Assembly: GCF_001243045.1 (NCBI RefSeq) | Contig: NZ_LN849007.1 | Coordinates: 2,136,989 to 2,200,988 of the forward strand | Reading direction: 5' to 3' | Length of the DNA stretch: 64,000 nucleotides | From: Clostridium niameyense | GTDB taxonomy: Bacteria; Bacillota; Clostridia; Clostridiales; Clostridiaceae | Shown here: piece by piece, positions 29,297 to 37,919 of the stretch | Numbering within the stretch: position 1 is the first letter of the stretch | Layout of the letters: every line of letters begins with the position of its first letter | Program-made: the position numbers and the translations under genes | Notes under the pieces: model-generated | The model's database searches: none | Seen by the model: the letters and a program-made list of their open reading frames with translations, nothing else | What the model was told of the DNA's origin: nothing

Positions 29297-30331
29297 TTAA
29301 TTTTTTTCTTCTAATATCTTCATTATTTCTATAGCTGCACCCTCATCTGTAATTAATGTGCTATTTGTATTTCTAAGTTCTGCAGCAAGTATAGCCTTTC
29401 CCTTACTTGTTCCTCCTGATATGGCAATTAAATCTTTTACATGTTTTACATTGTCATGTTTTATTCCTATAGTTGGACTTGAATAAACAATTCTACCTTC
29501 CATATCAAAATAATATCCAAAAGCTTCACCTAAAGCACCATTGTGATTTATAGAGTCTATTTCCTCTTCTGAAACTCCTCTTCTTTCAGCCATTACTTCA
29601 GCTATACCTATACCATGTATCAATATATCAGCCTGATGTATTATATCTAAGACCTCTTTTATTTGTTTCTCTTTCATAACTGCTTCTATTGCTTCTTCAC
29701 TTAAATTATCAGGTACATGCATAAGCTTATAATTTGCATTTATCTTTCCTGCTAAATTAGCTACCAGTGTATTAGCTTGAGTTTCTACATCTCTACCTAT
29801 TCCACCTCTTGCTGGAACAACTACTAAATTATTTAAATTATTAATTTTCGGCATATTATCTACTACTTCTTTAACAGTAGTTCCTCCTGTAACGGCTATA
29901 ATATTACCACTAGTCAAAATTCCTCTTAAATAGTTAGCAGCTACTTTTCCTAATTCATTTTTTACAGTTATGTCTTCATCTAAATCCCCAGGAACTATAA
30001 TAACATTACTGATTTCTAATTTATTTCTTATCAATTCTTCTATATCTGATAGTCCCTTTAACTCATGAATGAATTCTTTTAGTTTATCTATTATTTTTTC
30101 ACCATCTTTAGTTACCGTCATACCAGAAGAATCTATGTCAATCAAATTTTGACTTTTTAAAAAGTTAACCTCTGTTCTAACTATTCTTTCACCTATGCCT
30201 AAATCATTAGCCAATATTCTTCTGCCTATAGGTTGTTTATAGTATATAGTTCTTAATATAGTGTACCTCTTTTCTAATAGTTTAAGCATTTCCGGTACTA
30301 TTTTTTGTTGTAACTTAAGAATCTCTTTCAA
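29297..30331 (-). CDS. cggR: central glycolytic genes regulator CggR (SorC family)
   Basis: 344 residues if translation begins at TTG 30331, which has GGGGAG eight bases upstream; a GTG three codons earlier abuts that site. The N-terminal helix-turn-helix domain (LANDLGIGERIVRTEV) is followed by the sugar-phosphate-binding SorC domain (GGTTVKEV, VPARGGIGRDVETQAN, DEGAA). In Bacillus CggR represses gapA-pgk-tpi-pgm-eno until fructose-1,6-bisphosphate builds up. Its operator is recognisable just upstream. Confidence 0.94.
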   Translation of the reverse strand: MKEILKLQQKIVPEMLKLLEKRYTILRTIYYKQPIGRRILANDLGIGERIVRTEVNFLKSQNLIDIDSSGMTVTKDGEKIIDKLKEFIHELKGLSDIEELIRNKLEISNVIIVPGDLDEDITVKNELGKVAANYLRGILTSGNIIAVTGGTTVKEVVDNMPKINNLNNLVVVPARGGIGRDVETQANTLVANLAGKINANYKLMHVPDNLSEEAIEAVMKEKQIKEVLDIIHQADILIHGIGIAEVMAERRGVSEEEIDSINHNGALGEAFGYYFDMEGRIVYSSPTIGIKHDNVKHVKDLIAISGGTSKGKAILAAELRNTNSTLITDEGAAIEIMKILEEKN

Positions 30332-30362
30332 TATCAACACTCCCCAGACCTTTTTTATGATG

Positions 30363-30409
30363 GTCTAAAAATGTCCCTTGTATTATTTTTATGTCCCACT
30401 TATATTATA
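30363..30409 (-). promoter_or_regulatory. CggR operator and promoter of the glycolytic operon
   Basis: On the sense strand a TATAAT (30404-30409) is followed at once by two GGGAC direct repeats (complements of 30393-30397 and 30373-30377) exactly 20 bases apart. AGAC follows the second after six bases. The Bacillus CggR operator is GGGAC-N6-TGTC repeated with the same 20-base period. A weak -35 (TTTTAA) lies 17 bases before the -10. Confidence 0.7.
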
Positions 30410-30520
30410 AAATAAATACTTTTATTTTAAAAGGGTTTTTTGCAAATTTTACTTTAAATTTATAAAATATTTCTTTAATACATATCTAATCTTCCCTAAA
30501 ACTATTTTTTTATCGAAAAT

Positions 30521-30548
30521 AAAAAATAGCATGGAATCCTTCCATGCT
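30521..30548 (-). terminator. terminator of rpoN
   Basis: AGCATGGAA pairs with TTCCATGCT over a 3-base loop, followed on the minus strand by ATTTTTTATTTT. It separates rpoN from cggR. Confidence 0.85.
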
Positions 30549-31916
30549 CTAAAATCTTTTTCTACATTTTGAAGACTTAATGCTCATTTCTTCTCTATAT
30601 TTTGCTACGGTTCTTCTTGATATTTTAATTCCTTTTTCATTTAACATATTAGAAATAATTTGATCGGATAAAGGCTTATTTTTATTTTCATTATCTATTA
30701 GTTCTCTTATTTGTTTTTTTATAAATTCAACAGATATATCCTCACCAGTCATATTATTGGAAGTTATACCATTTGTAAATAAATCTTTTATTAAAATTGT
30801 ACCTTTATTAGTATGTATATATTTATCTCTTATAGCTCTACTAATTGTAGATTCATGTAAATCTAAACTATCTGCTATTTCTTTTAAAGTCATAGGCTTT
30901 AAATATTCTATGCCGTAATCAAAATATTCTTTTTGTAGTTCTAATATTTTTTCTAACACTTTATATATGGTACTTTTTCTGTTTTCTATGCTTTTTATTA
31001 AAAATATAGCGCTATTTAATTTCTCTTTTACAAAATCTACAGCTTCTTTATCAGTATCGTTTAAAACTATCTTCTCATATACATTATTTACTGTAAGTTT
31101 AGGAACTAAGTCATCATTCATTATTATATAATATTCACCATCTATTTTCTTTATGTAAGCATCCGGAACTATATATTTTACCTCTTCACCGGTGTAAAAC
31201 CCCCTAGAGGGCTTAGGTTGAAGAGTTTTAATTTTATCTCCATATTCTTGTGCTTTTTTAACACCTATATTTAATTTTTTTGCTATTACATTATATTTAT
31301 TCTCGGCTATCAAAGGTAAACAATTGTCAACTATGTAATATATATTTTCATCGTTTATATTTTTTTTTCTTAATTGTATCTTTAAGCATTCTTGTAAATT
31401 CTTTGCACCTATACCATCTGGTTCTAAGGATTGTATAAGTTCTATAGCTTCATTAATAACTTTTACGTCTGTATTAAGCTCTTTTGCTATATCTTCTTCT
31501 TTAACCTTTAAATATCCTTTTTTATCTATATTTTCGATAAGATAAAAACATACAGCTTTAATATAATTATCTTTACTTATCTCTCTTACTTGCTCTTGTA
31601 AATACTCTTTTAAAGATTTTTTTTCGGAAATGAAGTTAAAAGGTGATACATCTTCCTGATCTTTATAATAATTATAATTAGCTCCATCATACCTATCTTC
31701 TTTTAACTGCTTTAACAATTTTTTATAATTTACTTCATCTTTTTCTTCTCTACATTCCATCTTAGCATCTAGTACTGGATTTTCCTGAACTTCTTTTTCT
31801 ACATATCTTTGAAGCTCGTAAGTAGACATCTGTAGCATCTTTATTGATAATTGCATTTGCTGTGTCATTACTAGTTTTTGCTGCTGAGTCAACATTAAAT
31901 TGAAGTTCATATTCAT
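30549..31916 (-). CDS. rpoN: RNA polymerase sigma-54 factor
   Basis: 455 residues. A Gln-rich activator-interaction region (LTQQQKLVMTQQMQLSIKML, about 8-27), an acidic linker, the core-binding domain, a helix-turn-helix (LKEIADSLDLHESTISRAI) and the RpoN box ISRRTVAKYRE near the end. It directs polymerase to -24/-12 promoters and needs enhancer-binding activators. Its neighbours are not known partners. No -24/-12 promoter was obvious in this window. Confidence 0.96.
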   Translation of the reverse strand: MNMNFNLMLTQQQKLVMTQQMQLSIKMLQMSTYELQRYVEKEVQENPVLDAKMECREEKDEVNYKKLLKQLKEDRYDGANYNYYKDQEDVSPFNFISEKKSLKEYLQEQVREISKDNYIKAVCFYLIENIDKKGYLKVKEEDIAKELNTDVKVINEAIELIQSLEPDGIGAKNLQECLKIQLRKKNINDENIYYIVDNCLPLIAENKYNVIAKKLNIGVKKAQEYGDKIKTLQPKPSRGFYTGEEVKYIVPDAYIKKIDGEYYIIMNDDLVPKLTVNNVYEKIVLNDTDKEAVDFVKEKLNSAIFLIKSIENRKSTIYKVLEKILELQKEYFDYGIEYLKPMTLKEIADSLDLHESTISRAIRDKYIHTNKGTILIKDLFTNGITSNNMTGEDISVEFIKKQIRELIDNENKNKPLSDQIISNMLNEKGIKISRRTVAKYREEMSIKSSKCRKRF

Positions 31917-32019
31917 TAAAAATACCGCACCCCCATTTCCAATTTCATTATATCATAAAAGAAGTATACTAACATTAATAATTATTTCACAATTTATAAA
32001 TAAAATAAGCTAAATATAA

Positions 32020-32063
32020 AAAAGTGCTTCCTTAAATGATTAGAAACTCATTTTGAAACACTT
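32020..32063 (-). terminator. terminator of the Cys-rich hypothetical gene
   Basis: Interrupted hairpin: AAAGTG...CACTTT outside, AAATGA...TCATTT inside, just past the stop at 32091. Confidence 0.55.
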
Positions 32064-32090
32064 TATATAATATATTATTTATTTTATATA

Positions 32091-32531
32091 TTATTTATCT
32101 AAATATACCTTCATAATTTTTTCTCCGACTTTTTCATTTAAACTTTTTAATTCATTTAAATAAACTAGGGCGCTTCCTTTATATTGTTGAGGTTCTCCAA
32201 GTAAAATTACCTCATAACAGCTTCTTAAAACATTTATTACACAGTTATCATAATGATCTTCTTTACAACTTCTGCATTGTCTTAAAATATCTGATATTCC
32301 TATTATCAAATCTTCTTCCTCGTATAATCTTGTATCTGCTATAGGTATATTCTGAAATCCATCCTCAACATAAGTAACATTATTTTTTAAACATTCTAAT
32401 ATGGATTTTTTTGAATATCCAATTAAACACTTCTCTTTATCACACTTATTACATAGTTTCTCTGTCAAACAACACTTCCCTAAATTTCCTATAATACTAT
32501 CAAAATTTATTTCATTATTAGCTATACCCAT
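32091..32531 (-). CDS. conserved Cys-rich hypothetical protein
   Basis: 146 residues with a cysteine cluster near the N-terminus (CCLTEKLCNKCDKEKC, residues about 19-34) and a second group (CRSCKEDHYDNC, about 90-101), spaced as metal-binding pairs. No known domain recognised. GGAGGAGT precedes the start. It is the last gene of clearly host character before the prophage end. Confidence 0.6.
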   Translation of the reverse strand: MGIANNEINFDSIIGNLGKCCLTEKLCNKCDKEKCLIGYSKKSILECLKNNVTYVEDGFQNIPIADTRLYEEEDLIIGISDILRQCRSCKEDHYDNCVINVLRSCYEVILLGEPQQYKGSALVYLNELKSLNEKVGEKIMKVYLDK

Positions 32532-32858
32532 GATACTCCTCCGAATATAATAATTATTGTTTATTAATAATTATTATATAGCAGTCAATAAATAATTTCA
32601 ACTGTTTTAAAGAAGTTATAACAATAATTAATTTTGCATACCTTAATATTATACAATGATTAATTTTATTATTACAAAATATAGAGTTGGAATCTCACTC
32701 CAACCCTATATGATTTTATCTTTGACCTTTTTCGTATGGTTGTCCATACGCAAAAAATAAACAACTAGCCTGCATTATTATTTCCTTAATATTAAAATAT
32801 CATACTTTATGTTATTTAAAAAGAGTTTTAAATTATTATAACATGGAGGTATTAAAAA
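32532..32858. other. host-prophage junction region with two inverted repeats
   Basis: No intact gene. An interrupted hairpin at 32680-32713 (ATATAG-GTTGGA / TCCAAC-CTATAT) has a TTTTG tail on the minus strand and looks like a terminator without a gene. At 32733-32750 the palindrome CGTATGG-TTGT-CCATACG is flanked by T5 and A5, so it is not a terminator and could be an operator or attachment core. The left attachment site probably lies between here and about 34.6 kb. Confidence 0.35.
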
Positions 32859-33157
32859 ATGACTAACAAACAAGAAAGATTATTTCAATATTACTATGGT
32901 TTAATAAGTAGGGAATTTAGAGAATAAATATTAGACTATGAAAATTTTAAAATGTTTCTAGGCAAGCCATATCTGGGTATAAAGCTGGCTCTATAGAACC
33001 AAGTATAAATAATTTAATTAAACTAGCTAATATATTCAATGTAAGTCTAGATTACTTGCTAGGCAGGACAAAGGAAAGGCATAATTTAAATTTAGAAAAT
33101 AAAAGGAATAAGAATCTAATAATAGATATAATAAAAGTAATAGAAAAGTATAAATAA
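32859..33157 (+). pseudogene. remnant of an XRE/Cro-CI type repressor
   Basis: A good ribosome site (ATGGAGG) is followed by ATG at 32859 but the frame stops after 22 codons (MTNKQERLFQYY... REFRE*). Further on, the frame ending at 33157 reads RQAISGYKAGSIEPSINNL then IKLANIFNVSLDYLLGRT, the second half of a phage-type HTH domain and its dimer helix, followed by a short basic tail. The first HTH helices are missing or scrambled. Plus-strand orientation, opposite to the prophage structural genes, suits an old immunity gene. Confidence 0.6.
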
Positions 33158-33188
33158 AAACTCTAAAGGTTAATCCTCTAGAGTTTTT
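33156..33188. terminator. bidirectional terminator
   Basis: AAAAACTCTA pairs with TAGAGTTTTT, between the convergent repressor remnant and the membrane protein gene. Confidence 0.75.
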
Positions 33189-33207
33189 TATTATACTTAC
33201 TATTTCC

Positions 33208-34185
33208 TTATTTTTCAGGTGTTAATTTTACACTTTTTAATCCTGCTACATTTATTATATCCCCATCTTCTAAATCTATAATTACTTCATTAACGCCTAT
33301 ATCTCCGCCTAATATCTCATTTGTTTTTGCTCTCCCAGACTTTCCATATATTATAAAATTTCCTTGGCCACTTTCAGCCATAGCTTTGTATCTTCCCCTT
33401 GTTATATCTTCTCCACAAATCCAATAACCAGAATAAATACTTGTTTCTTTATAAGGTATTAAACTTCTTTTTATTGGTTTCATATTAACACTCATGCTTG
33501 AAATTTTTATTTTATTACCTTGTGTTAATATTATTCTATACTTATCAATTCCTAAATCATTACCGCCTATTTCATTAGTTAATAGTGAACCTTTTGCCGA
33601 ATAAATATTAAAATTTCCTGAACCATTAAAAGTAACATCATAAGCTCCTGGATCTATATGACTGCCTACCGTATGTTCACCTGCTGATAACTCTTTACTA
33701 TTTTTATTTACAAAATCATTCCATTTTTTAGCCTCAGCTGCCCTTGCCTCTTCAGCCTTCTTTTTTTCTTCGTCTTTCAATTTTTTAGCTTGAACGTCCT
33801 GTTCTTTTAACAATCTTTCATAGTCGCTTTTAATACTTTCCTTTTCTTTAGAAGAAATTTTTTCGTATTTTTGTTTCAGTTTATTAAATTGTTCCCTTTG
33901 TGCCTCATTAAAATCTTTATAGTGCTTTTTTAACAGTTCTTTATCTTTTGAACTTAGAATCCTTTTATCCTCTGTTACAACTTTATTGCTTGTTTTTACT
34001 TCTTTCTTAGTACTAGAAGTAGGCACTGCAATAAATGCTACTATTGATAAAACAATAAATCCAATTAATATTTTTTTATTTCTTTTATTATCCTGCTTTT
34101 TAATAGTGTTTTTAATAATTAAAACAATTGAAACAATAATCCCAATTAATCCAATTAAAAACAAAATAATTGTAAGTGACTTCAT
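33208..34185 (-). CDS. membrane-anchored protein with two copies of a beta-rich repeat
   Basis: 325 residues from ATG at 34185 (AAGGAGGA upstream). Two hydrophobic helices (about 5-25 and 39-56), a long charged coiled coil (about 78-160), then two copies of one domain at about 168-238 and 250-323. Each contains G-x-Y/H-x-G-x-x-I-x-x-G-x-Y, then G-x-x-N-F-x-I-Y and N-E-I-x-G-G-x-x-G-I. The copies are clearly homologous (GNFNIYSAKG and GNFIIYGKSG). Function unknown. Position at the prophage end, outside the phage operon, suggests lysogen-expressed cargo or a flanking host gene. Confidence 0.6.
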   Translation of the reverse strand: MKSLTIILFLIGLIGIIVSIVLIIKNTIKKQDNKRNKKILIGFIVLSIVAFIAVPTSSTKKEVKTSNKVVTEDKRILSSKDKELLKKHYKDFNEAQREQFNKLKQKYEKISSKEKESIKSDYERLLKEQDVQAKKLKDEEKKKAEEARAAEAKKWNDFVNKNSKELSAGEHTVGSHIDPGAYDVTFNGSGNFNIYSAKGSLLTNEIGGNDLGIDKYRIILTQGNKIKISSMSVNMKPIKRSLIPYKETSIYSGYWICGEDITRGRYKAMAESGQGNFIIYGKSGRAKTNEILGGDIGVNEVIIDLEDGDIINVAGLKSVKLTPEK

Positions 34186-34642
34186 GATAATATCCTCCTT
34201 AAAATTTCTATGAAATGAAATATATACCATGTTGATTATATAATATTTTTACATAAAGTTCAAATATTATACATATTTTTTAAATACTGTTTTTTTCATT
34301 CGCCTTTCATATATACCTGTTATATATACCTCTATAATAGGTATGAAATTAAGCTTAGACATTAGTATCTAAGCTATTTTATTCCTACAGTATAATAAGT
34401 AATATTTTTATAATAAGTAATTCCCTTTTGACAATTAGTAATTAGTTAAATAATGTGTTTATATTATTTATACACATAGTAGTATATAGAATATTAAAAG
34501 GTAAATTATTATTAGAAGAAGAAATAAAAGGTCTAACAATTAAAACTGTTGGGAAAATATTTTCATCATGTTTTAAAATACACTCAATAAAACAACTTCC
34601 ATAGAAAAATCCATAAAAAAGAGCCCTGATAACAGGACTCTT
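34186..34642. other. intergenic region with operator-like repeats
   Basis: No intact gene. ATACC-N9-GGTAT (34326-34344) is an imperfect palindrome containing TATAATA, and ATATATACCT recurs at 34309-34318: possible operator/promoter for the leftward membrane-protein gene. A hairpin AGCTTAGA/TCTAAGCT (34352-34375) follows. A short plus-strand open stretch at about 34475-34600 (LLLEEEIKGLTIKTVGK) resembles no family I know. Confidence 0.35.
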
Positions 34643-34644
34643 TT
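34615..34644 (-). terminator. terminator of the helicase operon
   Basis: AAAAGAG-CCTG pairs with CAGG-CTCTTTT over a short loop, overlapping the last codons of the 109-residue gene. Confidence 0.8.
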
Positions 34645-34972
34645 ATATAGCTTTACCTTTTAAAATATTTTTATCATTGAGATAATCACTTTTAATTTTT
34701 TCTAACTCTGAATCTCTATCAAACACAATATCTTTTTCACAATTTTTTTTCATATATATTTTAAGTAAAGAATCTTTATTATCAAAATAATAGTAAAATA
34801 TAGCCTCTCCTTCAAGTTCTATTGAGCACTTCATCTCACATATTAATCCAATATCCCCTTTGTAATATTTAACATATTTATAGTTACCTAACTTAGCATT
34901 TTCTAAAAGATTATAAGGTGTTACAATAGGTGAGTAAAGCAAATCATAAATTTTATTGATATATGTATCCAT
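34643..34972 (-). CDS. small acidic hypothetical protein paired with the helicase
   Basis: 109 residues, starting MDTYINKIYDLLYSP, with an aromatic-rich middle (YYKGDIGLICEMKC, EAIFYYYFDNKDS) and a charged C-terminal helix. No domain recognised. AGGAGGTTTT precedes the ATG. It begins 33 bases after the helicase stop and shares its terminator, so the two are one operon and may act together. Confidence 0.6.
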   Translation of the reverse strand: MDTYINKIYDLLYSPIVTPYNLLENAKLGNYKYVKYYKGDIGLICEMKCSIELEGEAIFYYYFDNKDSLLKIYMKKNCEKDIVFDRDSELEKIKSDYLNDKNILKGKAI

Positions 34973-35005
34973 AGTTAAAACCTCCTATATAAATTATATA
35001 ATAGA

Positions 35006-36904
35006 TTATTCAATATTTAAATAGTCTGCTAAAACCTTCTCTACATATTCTATGCATTCTGGCAATTTTTCATTAGCTATATCATAATCATCTATAGACC
35101 ACTTATCTCTTTTTAACCCTATTTCATTATTAAGATATTGGGTGAAATATACAGCTAGCATTCCACCATTATCTTTAATTTTTCTTTTTATCCAAGCATA
35201 CCTAGGTCCTCTAAATAAAAGACAATATTTTAAATTGTTATCCTTTTGGTCAATATTAAATTCTGAAATTAAGTTTGGTACTATATCTTCTTTTATTTTT
35301 ATATCAATATCCTTCTTCTTACTTGCAAAATACTTGTCTGGTCTTTTAATAGAGTTTTCAGTACTTTCTGCTTGATCAAGTATTTTAGCTGCATCTTCTT
35401 TATTTAAATTTAGTAGGTTTTGAATTCCTTTAATTTTTATTTCACGTTCTACATCTTCTTCTTTTTTCTTTTTTATTAATTCAGTTGTTAAATAAACATC
35501 TCCTATTAGTTTACCACTACCATCTTGATAAACAATCCCTAAATCATCCTTTTTTACATCACTATTTTTATTATTTTTTGATTGTATATCTTCATATAAT
35601 AAATCAACATCCCTTAAATGTTTAATTATTTCACTTTCTTGTATTTCTTTTTTATAAAATTTCCATAACTTTTGCATATCTAAATATTTATGAGAAATAA
35701 TTTGTCCTATGTTATCATCTGCTCTGGTTGCTTCATCTTCAGGAATAATTCTTAATATCCTACCTATAAACTGTGCATATGGAAGTTCATGTCTAAAAGG
35801 TCTAAATATAGCGGCTACTGATAAATATCGGTGATCATATCCTTCACCTAACATAGAAACATTAACAACGACTTTAACTCTATGATTTTTTATGTCACTT
35901 TTAGCTTTATTTATTTCTTCACTACTTAAATCACTATGAACTATTGTTGTTGGGTAGTTTCTTTTTTCATACATTTTTTTTATTTGTTCAGCATGCCAAA
36001 TACTACAAGCAACCGCTATAATTTTATGTGGAACAGTATTATTTTTTAGTTTGTTTTCTAATAACTCAATACTTTTGTCTACAATACTCTCAGAACATTC
36101 AGATGCATAAGCTACAGATCTACTTATCCATTCTTCATCTTTTAGATTTTTTTCTTTTATTTCTTCAATAGTATATTTTTTACTATCATCTTTATCTAGG
36201 GTTAGATATAATTTTCCTGGTACATATTCTAAATTTTCTAAACTTTTCACAAACCCATTAGCCATTGATTGACTTAGTTTATATTTGTATACTAATTCTC
36301 CTGCAATTTCCTTATTATCTGTTCTAAAAGGTGTTCCAGTAACCTTAACAACTTTTGCATTTGAAAAATGCTGAGTAGTTTCAACCCACGTTTTAGCAGT
36401 TGAATGATGAGCCTCATCAATTATAATCATATCAAAAAAATTATTTGGTAAAAAATTTAAAGGTGACGATTCTAATCTACATTGAAGTTTTTGAGCATTT
36501 ACTACCACTATATTAGCAGCCTCAAGAACTTCTTGTTTCGTTTTATTACCCTCAAATTCAATTACAGTTGGTAAATTTTTAGGTTTATCAATGACCTTTC
36601 TTTTTATCCAAAAATTATCTGGAGCATCAGGGTTTAGTTCATCTATTACAGTGTCTTTTATAACTATTTGAGGTGCTATTATTAAAACTCTTCCTGTAGC
36701 TATACTATAAGGAAGTAATCCCATTAGTCCTGTTTTCCCTACTCCAGTTGGTAAAATGACTATGGAATGAGTACTTTTCTTTTTTATTACAAAATGTTCA
36801 TATACATGATAATATCCTTGAATTTGTGGCTCTCTTAATGATTTATTCCCATATATACTAGGATTAATCCTACTAAAATAATTTTCATCATATTTAAATC
36901 CCAT
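35006..36904 (-). CDS. superfamily 2 DEAD/DEAH helicase, restriction-subunit-like
   Basis: 632 residues. Q-like element REPQ (24-27), Walker A PTGVGKT (52-58), DEAH (163-166), motif III TGTPFR (189-194), then a second RecA-like domain with VNVSMLGEGYDHR and motif VI QFIGRILRI, followed by about 200 charged residues without a recognisable nuclease. It resembles the translocase of type I/III restriction subunits and stand-alone defence helicases. No methylase or specificity gene accompanies it, only the 109-residue protein. It lies beyond the phage lysis terminator, a typical place for lysogeny cargo. Anti-phage role is inference. Confidence 0.85.
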   Translation of the reverse strand: MGFKYDENYFSRINPSIYGNKSLREPQIQGYYHVYEHFVIKKKSTHSIVILPTGVGKTGLMGLLPYSIATGRVLIIAPQIVIKDTVIDELNPDAPDNFWIKRKVIDKPKNLPTVIEFEGNKTKQEVLEAANIVVVNAQKLQCRLESSPLNFLPNNFFDMIIIDEAHHSTAKTWVETTQHFSNAKVVKVTGTPFRTDNKEIAGELVYKYKLSQSMANGFVKSLENLEYVPGKLYLTLDKDDSKKYTIEEIKEKNLKDEEWISRSVAYASECSESIVDKSIELLENKLKNNTVPHKIIAVACSIWHAEQIKKMYEKRNYPTTIVHSDLSSEEINKAKSDIKNHRVKVVVNVSMLGEGYDHRYLSVAAIFRPFRHELPYAQFIGRILRIIPEDEATRADDNIGQIISHKYLDMQKLWKFYKKEIQESEIIKHLRDVDLLYEDIQSKNNKNSDVKKDDLGIVYQDGSGKLIGDVYLTTELIKKKKEEDVEREIKIKGIQNLLNLNKEDAAKILDQAESTENSIKRPDKYFASKKKDIDIKIKEDIVPNLISEFNIDQKDNNLKYCLLFRGPRYAWIKRKIKDNGGMLAVYFTQYLNNEIGLKRDKWSIDDYDIANEKLPECIEYVEKVLADYLNIE

Positions 36905-37000
36905 ACTAATCCCCCATTACCTTATATCGCATATTTAATGTTAATATTTTCATCTTTTGTATGTTATTCTACAAATTATTTAGAATTCCTTCAAAAAAGT

Positions 37001-37036
37001 AAAAAAAAGTAGCTACAGCCTTAAACTGCAACTACT
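37001..37036 (-). terminator. terminator of the phage late operon
   Basis: Sense strand AGTAGTTGCAG pairs with CTGTAGCTACT followed by TTTTTTT, directly after the endolysin stop. It insulates the late genes from the helicase operon. Confidence 0.85.
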
Positions 37037-37046
37037 CTCTAATGTT

Positions 37047-37292
37047 TTATTTGCTATTCTTTTTTATAAAGTCCAAGACTTCTTGCAGAGTATTATATCT
37101 GCCATTGCCACTTATAAGTGTTTTTAAGTAGCTTGTATAATGTTCCTTTGTATAACCTACTGCATATACATGCTCTACAGTGGAGTAATCAAATGGTCTA
37201 CTATTACTTATAGTAGGACAGCTTAAAAAATCTGCTAAATATTCAGCCGCTCTTTGATCTGCTCCATCATTATAAATTACTATATTTTTCAC
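37047..37292 (-). CDS. internal translation product: free cell-wall-binding domain of the endolysin
   Basis: Within the endolysin frame, AAGGGGG is followed after eight bases by GTG (37290-37292), giving an 81-residue product that begins KNIVIYNDG, exactly at the domain border. Clostridial lysins such as CTP1L are known to make a shorter second product of this kind that assembles with the full-length enzyme. Production here is inferred from the ribosome site and position. Confidence 0.55.
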   Translation of the reverse strand: MKNIVIYNDGADQRAAEYLADFLSCPTISNSRPFDYSTVEHVYAVGYTKEHYTSYLKTLISGNGRYNTLQEVLDFIKKNSK

Positions 37293-37880
37293 TTTCTTTT
37301 CCCCCTTATTATCCTCTAATATAGATTCATTAAAATTATTAATATCACAAATACCTGGTATTCCTGGTATAGTTCCACGCTCTGTAAATTGATGCCCTGC
37401 ATAAGTACTTCCCCAAACTTTATTGGCCATAGGTTTACTTACTCCATAATGTGCAACCCATAAAGGATATTGCTTTAATCTAATATCTAAATTATTATTA
37501 ATAAAATAAGGACTTGCGTATACACTTACATCTCTCCCACTTAATTCTTTAAACTTTTTAATAAATCTTAAAGCATAGTCCATTACATTGAAATTATTTC
37601 TTTCTATATCTAAGTTAGACATTATTTCTAATGTTTTCCCTTTATGCATATTATAAAAATTTTGTGCCTGACTTTCTGGTGAGCTAGTACCTACTAGAAA
37701 ATGATATAATCCTACTTTTAAACCTGTAGCTTTAGCACGATTATAATACTCATTACAATATGGATCCTGGAATGTTGCTCCTTCTGTGGCTTTTAAGTAT
37801 ACTATTTCTACACCGCTCTTTCTTATCTTTGTAAAGTCAATAGGTCTTTGATTGTTATTGCTAATATCTACACCTTTCAT
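37047..37880 (-). CDS. endolysin: GH25 muramidase with clostridial cell-wall-binding domain
   Basis: 277 residues. The glycosyl hydrolase 25 domain (about 1-188) has Asp5 in KGVDISN and the catalytic pair Asp91/Glu93 in NLDIERN. The linker NKGEKK leads to a C-terminal domain (about 197-277: KNIVIYNDGADQRAAEYLAD ... ISGNGRYNTLQEVLDFI) like the cell-wall-binding domain of clostridial phage lysins such as CTP1L and CD27L. It cuts peptidoglycan to lyse the host. It follows the holin. An internal start for the binding domain is present (37047-37292). Confidence 0.93.
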   Translation of the reverse strand: MKGVDISNNNQRPIDFTKIRKSGVEIVYLKATEGATFQDPYCNEYYNRAKATGLKVGLYHFLVGTSSPESQAQNFYNMHKGKTLEIMSNLDIERNNFNVMDYALRFIKKFKELSGRDVSVYASPYFINNNLDIRLKQYPLWVAHYGVSKPMANKVWGSTYAGHQFTERGTIPGIPGICDINNFNESILEDNKGEKKVKNIVIYNDGADQRAAEYLADFLSCPTISNSRPFDYSTVEHVYAVGYTKEHYTSYLKTLISGNGRYNTLQEVLDFIKKNSK

Positions 37881-37919
37881 AAAAAATACCTCCTAAAAAT
37901 TTAATAAAAAAGAACAGAA

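Noticed and set aside
33156-33188. The hairpin as left attachment site
   Set aside because: It is an ordinary bidirectional terminator with T-runs on both sides; no second copy can be tested because the right end is outside the window.
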